From Chlamydiia bacterium (GTDB taxonomy: Bacteria; Chlamydiota; Chlamydiia; Chlamydiales; 2-12-FULL-49-11): a stretch of DNA of 64,000 nt. Shown one piece after another: positions 19,725-27,482 of the stretch (position 1 is its first letter; every line of letters begins with the position of its first letter). Below the pieces are notes generated by a model. The model saw only the letters and a program-made list of their open reading frames with translations. It had not been told where the DNA came from and did not search any database. Both the position numbers and the translations under genes were made by a program. The DNA is taken from positions 21,157 to 85,156 of the forward strand of contig JAJACQ010000030.1 in assembly GCA_022601435.1 (NCBI GenBank). The letters run 5' to 3'.

Positions 19725-19801
19725 AAAAACTCCTTTTTTAGTAGGATTATACTAAATAAGATGGATTTTGTATACTACCTGTAAAAAATAGGAATAATTT
19801 T

Positions 19802-20003
19802 ATGAAAAGAGATAATTTTTTTGATAATCCTTTTGGAGGGATTTCCTTGGATAAACAAGTAAAGAATCCAAATATAAATTGCTCGTTATAGTTATTATGC
19901 AGGTTATTATCATGGTCATTCTTTTGATGACTGTGCGATGTTTTTAATACCAGATCGAGATGATGTAGAGGCCCTTTTTAAATTTGCAACTTCCTTGAAA
20001 TAA
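19802..20003 (+). pseudogene. CatB-like xenobiotic (chloramphenicol/streptogramin) acetyltransferase remnant, truncated and frameshifted
   Basis: Frame 1 [26 protein letters not shown]..., then shifted frame [39 protein letters not shown]; matches the CatB N-terminus ([54 protein letters not shown]). Confidence 0.85.
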
Positions 20004-20073
20004 GTTGTTTTAACATTGATTAAAATCTGATGCTTTAATAAAATTTATCTCTTCTTTACATTTTGGAGGTGAG

Positions 20074-20922
20074 ATGAAACTTTTTTTAATTTTTTTAGCA
20101 TCAATCAGTTTATGGGCAGACAACAAGATTGTTTATATTATTTCTGCACCAAGGTCGTTGTCAACAGCATCACTTAGGATGTTTGCTAATCGTGATGATT
20201 TTAAAGCTTTCATAGACTCATCATGTCCAATTTATTTTAAAAAGCACTATCCTGAAGAATACAGCTCGCTTTTTATTGAAAATCCTTATCAATCTATAGA
20301 TGAAATAAAAAAAGATTTTATAGAAGCAAATAAAGACAGCCATATCGTTGTTAAGGATATGAGTTATTCAGCTCATGATTTTTTAGTGAATGATCAAGAG
20401 TTTGTTCAAAATCCAAACCTTCATTTCATTTTTTTAATAAGAAATCCATATGATATTCAGCTTTCAATTTATAAAAAGGAGCACGATGTTTCAGGGCCTT
20501 ATTGTGATGTTGTTGGAACAAAAAAACTCTATAATATTTATCAAGCAGTGAAAGAACAAAACCCAAATAAAATACACCTTCTTTTTGTCGATGAGTTTTC
20601 TAAGAATCCAAGGCCATATTTAGAGGAAATACTTGAAGACATAAATCTTCCTTTTACGGAAAAATCAGTTTCATGGGAATCGATTGATAAAAATACGCTG
20701 ATGAAGCAATGGCATCAAAAATCAAAACCATTTGTTTCAGAACTTTGGTATGATGTAGCTTTGCAAAGTACACACATAATGCCATTAACAACTTACCCAC
20801 AACCGCTTTCAGATGATGATCTGTTTAAAGATGTAGAATCAGATTCAGATCGTGAAGAGTTAATCAAAGCCTATAGATATAATTTGCCATATTATATGAA
20901 GTTTTTAGAGGAGAAAAAATGA
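20074..20922 (+). CDS. Exported sulfotransferase-like protein 1
   Basis: Signal peptide MKLFLIFLASISLWAD; 5'-PSB-like SAPRSLSTASLRMF; 3'-PB-like HFIFLIRNPYDIQLSIYK. Confidence 0.75.
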   Translation: MKLFLIFLASISLWADNKIVYIISAPRSLSTASLRMFANRDDFKAFIDSSCPIYFKKHYPEEYSSLFIENPYQSIDEIKKDFIEANKDSHIVVKDMSYSAHDFLVNDQEFVQNPNLHFIFLIRNPYDIQLSIYKKEHDVSGPYCDVVGTKKLYNIYQAVKEQNPNKIHLLFVDEFSKNPRPYLEEILEDINLPFTEKSVSWESIDKNTLMKQWHQKSKPFVSELWYDVALQSTHIMPLTTYPQPLSDDDLFKDVESDSDREELIKAYRYNLPYYMKFLEEKK

Positions 20923-21773
20923 GATATCTTTTAGTCTTCTTGACGTCCGTGAGTTTGTGGGCGCAAGATAATAAGATTATTCATATTGTATCCACGGTAA
21001 GGTCTCTTTCAACAGCGATGTTTCGTATGTTTGAAAATCACGAAGATTTCACAGGTTTTTTAGAACCAAATGTGGCAAGGTTTTTTAGAAAACATATTTC
21101 TGAAGATGAGATTGATGATTGGATTTATAAAGATGCTTATCATAGTTTTGATGAGGTGAAAAAGGATCTATATGAAGGATTAAATAATCATCATGTTGTT
21201 TTAAAAGATATTAGCTGTGTTGCTAAACAATACATTATGAGTGATGATGATTATGTTAAAAACCCTAATGTTCATTTTGTTTTAGTTTTACGTAATCCAT
21301 ATGAGATTTTACAATCGATCTATAGAAAGGATAAGACTATAAACAAGATGCTATATGATTATGTAGGAGTTAAGCAACTATATGAGATATATGAAAAGGT
21401 TAAAAATAAAAACCCTAACAGAGTGCATTTAGTTTTTGTTGATGACTTAGTAAGTGATCCTAAAGAAACTATAGAACCAATTTTTAATGCGATCGGAATA
21501 CCTTTTTCAGAAAAATGCCTTTCATGGGATTCTATTGATGAATATAAGACAGTTAAAGAGTGGCGACAGGTTACAAAGCCATTTCTATCTCAGATATGGC
21601 ATGGATCAGCATTTAAAAGTACTCATATTACAAAATTATCAAATTATCCAAAACCAACTTCTGAAGAAGAGTTCTATTTGGAGATATTGAATGATCAATG
21701 CAGAGCTCTACACATAGATGTATATAAGTATCATTATCCTTATTATAAGAAGTTTTTAGAGGAGAAAAAATGA
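20919..21773 (+). CDS. Exported sulfotransferase-like protein 2
   Basis: Signal peptide MRYLLVFLTSVSLWAQ; TVRSLSTAMFRMF; HFVLVLRNPYEILQSIYRK; ATGA overlap with gene 1. Confidence 0.75.
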   Translation: MRYLLVFLTSVSLWAQDNKIIHIVSTVRSLSTAMFRMFENHEDFTGFLEPNVARFFRKHISEDEIDDWIYKDAYHSFDEVKKDLYEGLNNHHVVLKDISCVAKQYIMSDDDYVKNPNVHFVLVLRNPYEILQSIYRKDKTINKMLYDYVGVKQLYEIYEKVKNKNPNRVHLVFVDDLVSDPKETIEPIFNAIGIPFSEKCLSWDSIDEYKTVKEWRQVTKPFLSQIWHGSAFKSTHITKLSNYPKPTSEEEFYLEILNDQCRALHIDVYKYHYPYYKKFLEEKK

Positions 21774-22618
21774 AATATCTTTTAGTCTTCTTGACGTCTG
21801 TGAGTTTGTGGGCGCAAGATAATAAAATTGTTTATATTGTAGCATCGCCCCGTTCGTTATCATCAGCGATGTTTCGTATGTTTGAAAATCGCGATGACTT
21901 TGTGGGATTTCATGAATCAACAATGCCCATCCATAGCAGAAGAAAAAGAGGGGCTGAGACTGCTGGTTGGTATCAAAAGAGTGCCTTTAAAACATATAAT
22001 GATTTAACAGCAAAGATAGTTAAAGAGAGTAGAATAAATCATGTAGTTCTCAAAGATGTAATTTTTACTACAGAACAATTTGTTTTACAAAATAATGAGC
22101 TATTAAAAAATTCTCAGATTCATTTTGTTTTTTTAGTGCGGCATCCATATTGGATTTTACAATCTTTATATAAAGGAGATGGAATGTTTCATCCAATTTA
22201 TAATCAACTTGTTGGCGTAAAACAATTATATGAGACTTATCAAAAAGCAAAAGATTTAAATCCAAATAAAGTGCATCTTGTTTTTTCAGAAGAGCTTTCA
22301 AAATACCCACGTGAAACACTTGAAATTATTTTCGCTAATATAGATATTCCTTTTTCAGAGAAATCACTTTCTTGGAATCAATTACCAGAGCCGTTTGATG
22401 GAGAAAAATGGTATGCATCAAAACGCTATGATTTATTTCGCTTTTGGCATCATGATGCGTTGATGAGTACTTGTATTAGACCTTTAAAAAGGCTGGATGT
22501 TCCATCAGAAGAGGATATGTATAGGGACCTTTTTAAAGACGAGGATAGAGAGAAGTTATTTGAAGTTTATCGTTATCATCTTCCGTTTTATAAGAAATTT
22601 TTAGAGGAGAAAAAATGA
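21770..22618 (+). CDS. Exported sulfotransferase-like protein 3
   Basis: Signal peptide MKYLLVFLTSVSLWAQ; SPRSLSSAMFRMF; HFVFLVRHPYWILQSLYKG; ATGA overlap. Confidence 0.75.
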   Translation: MKYLLVFLTSVSLWAQDNKIVYIVASPRSLSSAMFRMFENRDDFVGFHESTMPIHSRRKRGAETAGWYQKSAFKTYNDLTAKIVKESRINHVVLKDVIFTTEQFVLQNNELLKNSQIHFVFLVRHPYWILQSLYKGDGMFHPIYNQLVGVKQLYETYQKAKDLNPNKVHLVFSEELSKYPRETLEIIFANIDIPFSEKSLSWNQLPEPFDGEKWYASKRYDLFRFWHHDALMSTCIRPLKRLDVPSEEDMYRDLFKDEDREKLFEVYRYHLPFYKKFLEEKK

Positions 22619-23466
22619 GATATCTCTTAGTCTTCTTAACGTCTGTGAGTTTATGGGCGCAAGATAATAAGATTATATACATATTATCTACTCCTAGATC
22701 TCTTTCGACAGTGATGTTTCGTATATTTGAAAACCGCGATGATTTTACAGGATTTTTAGAGCCGACCATTGCTGTTCATGATAAGGAGATGTATCCATTA
22801 AATACAGAAGATTGGTTTCGGGATAATGCATTTAATTCTTATGATGAAATAAGGGATCAGATTTTTAAAGCTCAGGAAAATTCACATGTGGTTGTTAAGG
22901 ATGTTTTATTTTCTTCTAGAGTGGGATTTTGGTTGGATGATTCATTGGCAAAAAATCAAGATGTTCATTTTGTTTTTCTTATTCGTCATCCTTATAAAGT
23001 TTTAAAGTCTTTGTACAAGGGTAACGGATTTGTAGATGAAACTTTTAATGAGATAGCGGCCTATAAATCTTTATATAATTTGTATAGTCAATTAAGTTTA
23101 AAAAGTTCGAATAAGGTTAATGTAGTTTTTGTAGAGGATCTTTTGAAAGATCCAAAGGGTGAGCTTGATAAAGTCTTTGGATTTATGAATATTCCTTTTT
23201 CTGAGAAGTCTCTTTCTTGGGATTATTTAGATGATTCTTTTACAGGAGAGTGTTGGCATGCTCAGCTTCGTTTAGATTTATTTCACAAATGGCATAAGGG
23301 GGCGTTGAAAAGTACTTATTTAAAGCCGTCTGCAAATTTAGAAATTCCCACTAATGAGGATCTCTTTAAAGACGCCGCTACTGATGAGGATCGAAGGATC
23401 TTACGTAAAATATACGATTTTCAAAAACCATATTATGAAAAGTTTCTTAGTGAGAAGGGCAAGTAG
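22615..23466 (+). CDS. Exported sulfotransferase-like protein 4
   Basis: Signal peptide MRYLLVFLTSVSLWAQ; TPRSLSTVMFRIF; HFVFLIRHPYKVLKSLYKG; ATGA overlap. Confidence 0.75.
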   Translation: MRYLLVFLTSVSLWAQDNKIIYILSTPRSLSTVMFRIFENRDDFTGFLEPTIAVHDKEMYPLNTEDWFRDNAFNSYDEIRDQIFKAQENSHVVVKDVLFSSRVGFWLDDSLAKNQDVHFVFLIRHPYKVLKSLYKGNGFVDETFNEIAAYKSLYNLYSQLSLKSSNKVNVVFVEDLLKDPKGELDKVFGFMNIPFSEKSLSWDYLDDSFTGECWHAQLRLDLFHKWHKGALKSTYLKPSANLEIPTNEDLFKDAATDEDRRILRKIYDFQKPYYEKFLSEKGK

Positions 23467-24004
23467 TTAGGTGATCATTTACAAGGCCTACTGCTTGCAT
23501 GTAGGCATAGATTATTGTTGAGCCGACAAAGGACATACCTCGTTTTTTTAGATCTTTAGAGATGGCATCGCTAATTGTTGTGGAGACGGGTACTTCTTTA
23601 AATGAGTTAAATTTATTGATGATGGGTTTATTATCCACAAAATTCCAGAGATAGTTTGAGAAAGATCCAAACTCTTTTTGGATAGAAAGAAAGACAAGAG
23701 CATTTTTTCGAACGCTATAGATTTTAAGGCGGTTTCTAATGACTTCGGGGTTTAAGATTAATTTTTCTAATTCAGTATCGGTCATTAAGGAGACTTTTGT
23801 GGGGTCAAAATTTTTAAAATTTTTCTTGTAACCATCGCGTCTTTTAAGAATTGTTTCCCATGAAAGTCCTGCTTGGGCGCCTTCTAGGCAGAGCATTTCA
23901 AAAAGATGGCGATCGTCGTATACGGGTTTTCCCCATTCTTCGTCGTGATATTTTGCGTAAAACTCTTTTCCTTCTCCATCTCCGAAGCAGCGTCTTTTTT
24001 CCAT
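23447..24004 (-). CDS. tag: DNA-3-methyladenine glycosylase I
   Basis: RCFGDGEGKEFYAKYHDEEWGKPVYDDRHLFEMLCLEGAQAGLSWETILKRRDGYKKNF. Confidence 0.95.
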   Translation of the reverse strand: MEKRRCFGDGEGKEFYAKYHDEEWGKPVYDDRHLFEMLCLEGAQAGLSWETILKRRDGYKKNFKNFDPTKVSLMTDTELEKLILNPEVIRNRLKIYSVRKNALVFLSIQKEFGSFSNYLWNFVDNKPIINKFNSFKEVPVSTTISDAISKDLKKRGMSFVGSTIIYAYMQAVGLVNDHLTTCPSH

Positions 24005-24167
24005 AGTGACTCCTTTTACTCATTATTTTAGTATAAGAATAGAAAAAAAAGCGAGTCAGTTTTTATATTAAACTGATTTTTTTGATTTAAGGTGAAATAA
24101 TTAGAATAGACTGGAAAGAATAGAGTGTTTATGCTATGTTTTACCTCAAAATTGTAGGCAAAATAAG

Positions 24168-27100
24168 ATGTTTAAAAAAGATAAAAGAGCTCTTCCAGAG
24201 ATAGAAAGATCCATATTAAAATTTTGGAACGAAAAAGAAATTTTTAAAAAGTCTGTTGAAAACCGAAAAGATCATGAAAACTTTGTTTTTTATGATGGAC
24301 CTCCGTTTGCAACAGGGCTTCCTCACTACGGGCATATCATTGCAGGAACCATCAAGGATGTGATTGCTCGTTATAAGACGATGAAAGGGTTTCATGTGCC
24401 TAGGCGATTTGGTTGGGATTGTCATGGTTTGCCAATTGAAAATGAGATTGAGAAGGAAAGAAAGTTTAAAAGTGCTCAAGAGATTGAAGAATTTGGAATA
24501 CCTAATTTTAATGAAGAGTGTCGAAAGATTGTCTTTCGGTATGCAAAAGAATGGAAATCAACAGTTGAAAGATCAGGGCGCTTTGTAGATTTTGAAAAGA
24601 CATATCACACAATGGACAAAACTTACATGGAGTCTGTTTGGTGGGTCTTTGGTCAATTATGGGAAAAGGGTTTAGTATATGAAGGTTTTAAGGTGATGGG
24701 GTATTCTCCACCACTAGGAACGCCGCTTTCTAATTTTGAGATGAACTTAAATTATAAAGAGGTAGATGATCCTTCTGTAACTATGAAGTTTCGTCTGCAG
24801 GGTGGAAACACACATTTACTTGTTTGGACAACAACACCGTGGACTCTTCCGTCGAATTTAGCGCTAGCTTTGGCAGAAAAAGAAACTTATGTCAAAATCA
24901 AGGATAAGGAAACAGAAGAAAATTATATTTTAGCAAAAGCAAGGCTTTCTGCTTATTATAAATCTGAAGATGATTATGTGATTGAAGAGGAGATGAGGGG
25001 ATCGGATTTAGTTGGTAAATCATATGAGCCATTATTTCCATATTTTTCTGGTCATAAGAATGCGTTTAGAATTTTGAGTGGAGATTTTGTTTCTTTGAGT
25101 GATGGTACAGGTGTCGTTCATATGGCTCCAGCATTTGGTGAAGATGATTTTGCTTTATGCAAAAGTGAGAATATTGAGCTTGTTTGTCCTATTGATGTCA
25201 ATTGTAGGTTTACAGAAGATGTACCAGATTTTATGGGCCTTTTTGTAAAGGATGCGGATAAAGATATCATCCGTCGATTGAAAAATGAAGGGAAGGTTTT
25301 TTGGCATACAACAATTAGGCATAGATATCCTTTTTGTTGGCGAACAGATAAGCCTTTGATATATCGTGCAGTGACGACTTGGTTTGTGGCAGTAGAAAAA
25401 ATTAAAGATCAGATGATAGAGAATAATAAGCAGATTCATTGGGTTCCTGGTCATATTAAGAAAGGTCGTTTTGGTAAATGGCTTGAGAATGCACGTGATT
25501 GGGCAATTAGTCGAAATCGTTATTTTGGAACACCTATTCCTATATGGAGAAGTGAAGATGGGGATATTCGCGTGATTTCTTCTGTGAAAGAATTAGAAGA
25601 AAAAACCGGAAACGAAAATATAGATGATATCCACAGACATTTTATAGATGAATTTACATTCAAAGAAGATGGAAAGATCTTTAAGAGAATATCAGAAGTT
25701 TTTGATTGTTGGTTTGAATCAGGGTCAATGCCGTATGCTCAAAATCATTTTCCATTTGAAAATGAAGAACTCACAATGAAAGATTTTCCAGCTGATTTTA
25801 TTGCAGAAGGTCTTGATCAGACACGTGGGTGGTTTTATACATTGAATGTTCTTTCAACAGCTCTTTACAATAAACCAGCCTTTAGAAATGTGATTGTAAA
25901 TGGGATTGTTTTAGCAGAAGATGGGCATAAGATGTCAAAACGCCTAAAGAATTATCCTGAGCCGACAGAAGTTTTTGAAAAGCTTGGAACAGATGCAGTA
26001 AGGCTTTATTTATTACATAGTCCACTAGTAAGGGCAGAAGATTTCAACTTCTCAGAAAAAGGTGTAGAAGGTGTATTACGGAAATTGATTATTCCTCTAT
26101 GGAATAGTTATGTATTCTTATCAACTTATGCAACAATCTATGATTGGATGCCAACAGCAGAGGTTTTTGATAGACCTGAGGCTGACATTGATAGATGGAT
26201 TTTGTCAAAAGCACATCAGCTAATTCAGAAAGTGCAAGAAGGGATGGATAATTATACACTTGATAAGGCAATCGATCCACTATCTGATTTTATTGAGCAG
26301 ATGACAAATTGGTACATACGTAGGTCAAGATCAAGATTCTGGGCAGAAGAAAATACAAAAGATAGAAGAGAGGCGTTTGAAACGCTTTATTCTGTGCTGT
26401 TGATTTTTGTAAAGATTGCGGCGCCATTTATTCCTTTTATAACAGATAAAATTTATCAAGAGTTAAGGCGTGATACTATGCCTGAGTCTGTGCATTTAAT
26501 GGATTTTCCTCTCTATGATGAAGAAATACGTGATATATTAGTAGAAAAAGAGATGGCATATACACAAACAGTTGTTAATCTCGGACACTCTTTAAGAAAA
26601 GAAAATCGTTTAAAGGTAAGGCAACCTCTAGGTTGTGTTTATATAGTCTCAGATAAAAAAGATGTAGTCGAGTCTCTTAGACTTCAACATCATCTAATTT
26701 GTGATGAGCTCAATGTAAAAGAGATTACTCTAGATTCAGATGAGTCGAAGTTTGTCAATTATAAGATCAAAGCAAACTTCAGAGTGCTCGGACGTAAAGT
26801 TGGAAAGCATATGAATACAGTAAAGTCTTCAATCGAAAATCTTACAAAAGAAGATTATGATAGGATAGTTGCCAATAAAGATGTTTTCATACCGATGGGA
26901 GAAGAAAAGTTTAAGCTTTCAGAAGAAGATGTAATTCTCGATAGGGAAGTGCGTGAAGGTTTAATAGCTTCTTATGAAGATGGCATCACGGTTGCTCTTG
27001 ATACTCAGATCACTTTAGAACTAGAGCTTGAAGGGCTCGCTCGTGAGCTAATTAACAAGGTCAACACCACACGTAAGGCAAAAGATTTCGAAGTTACAGA

Positions 27101-27302
27101 TAGGATTGAGATTGAGATTTCTCATACTGAAAAGCTCGAGAAGGCTTTAGCAACTCATGGCGACTTTGTCCGCCACGAGGTTTTGGCCAACTCATTAGTA
27201 TTTGTAGATATGCAGAAAGGTGATGAGATTGATTTAAATGGTGAAGTCGTAAAGCTAAGCCTTGAAAAAGCAATGCAGGGCGCTGCCCAACCTCCTAAAT
27301 GA
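24168..27302 (+). CDS. ileS: Isoleucyl-tRNA synthetase
   Basis: 1044 aa; GPPFATGLPHYGHI (HIGH-type motif), GHKMSKRLKNYP (KMSKS), GWDCHGLPIENEIE. Confidence 0.97.
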   Translation: MFKKDKRALPEIERSILKFWNEKEIFKKSVENRKDHENFVFYDGPPFATGLPHYGHIIAGTIKDVIARYKTMKGFHVPRRFGWDCHGLPIENEIEKERKFKSAQEIEEFGIPNFNEECRKIVFRYAKEWKSTVERSGRFVDFEKTYHTMDKTYMESVWWVFGQLWEKGLVYEGFKVMGYSPPLGTPLSNFEMNLNYKEVDDPSVTMKFRLQGGNTHLLVWTTTPWTLPSNLALALAEKETYVKIKDKETEENYILAKARLSAYYKSEDDYVIEEEMRGSDLVGKSYEPLFPYFSGHKNAFRILSGDFVSLSDGTGVVHMAPAFGEDDFALCKSENIELVCPIDVNCRFTEDVPDFMGLFVKDADKDIIRRLKNEGKVFWHTTIRHRYPFCWRTDKPLIYRAVTTWFVAVEKIKDQMIENNKQIHWVPGHIKKGRFGKWLENARDWAISRNRYFGTPIPIWRSEDGDIRVISSVKELEEKTGNENIDDIHRHFIDEFTFKEDGKIFKRISEVFDCWFESGSMPYAQNHFPFENEELTMKDFPADFIAEGLDQTRGWFYTLNVLSTALYNKPAFRNVIVNGIVLAEDGHKMSKRLKNYPEPTEVFEKLGTDAVRLYLLHSPLVRAEDFNFSEKGVEGVLRKLIIPLWNSYVFLSTYATIYDWMPTAEVFDRPEADIDRWILSKAHQLIQKVQEGMDNYTLDKAIDPLSDFIEQMTNWYIRRSRSRFWAEENTKDRREAFETLYSVLLIFVKIAAPFIPFITDKIYQELRRDTMPESVHLMDFPLYDEEIRDILVEKEMAYTQTVVNLGHSLRKENRLKVRQPLGCVYIVSDKKDVVESLRLQHHLICDELNVKEITLDSDESKFVNYKIKANFRVLGRKVGKHMNTVKSSIENLTKEDYDRIVANKDVFIPMGEEKFKLSEEDVILDREVREGLIASYEDGITVALDTQITLELELEGLARELINKVNTTRKAKDFEVTDRIEIEISHTEKLEKALATHGDFVRHEVLANSLVFVDMQKGDEIDLNGEVVKLSLEKAMQGAAQPPK

Positions 27303-27334
27303 AGTTTTAAAGATGTATGTTTATTTATTTTCCA

Positions 27335-27482
27335 ATTTTTTGCATTGCAAAAAATCAAGCATAGGTTTGTTAAGGACGTAGTCCTTGACCAGGGTATGGG
27401 ACAGCGTCCCATGGGATTTTAAAAAAAGATGTGGGTACTAAGATGGACTTGTCCCTTTGGCGGGTTAAGGGCAGAGCCCTTA
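27335..27482. terminator. Cluster of four perfect short palindromes between convergent ileS and lepB; probable bidirectional terminator(s)
   Basis: ATTTTTTGCA-T-TGCAAAAAAT (27335-27355), AAGGAC-GTA-GTCCTT (27372-27386), ATGGGAC-AGC-GTCCCAT (27396-27412), TAAGGGC-AGA-GCCCTTA (27466-27482). Confidence 0.6.

Noticed and set aside
27155-27412. 85-aa minus-strand ORF across the ileS 3' end and the palindrome cluster
   Set aside because: Composed of antisense ileS plus hairpin sequence; no protein motif.
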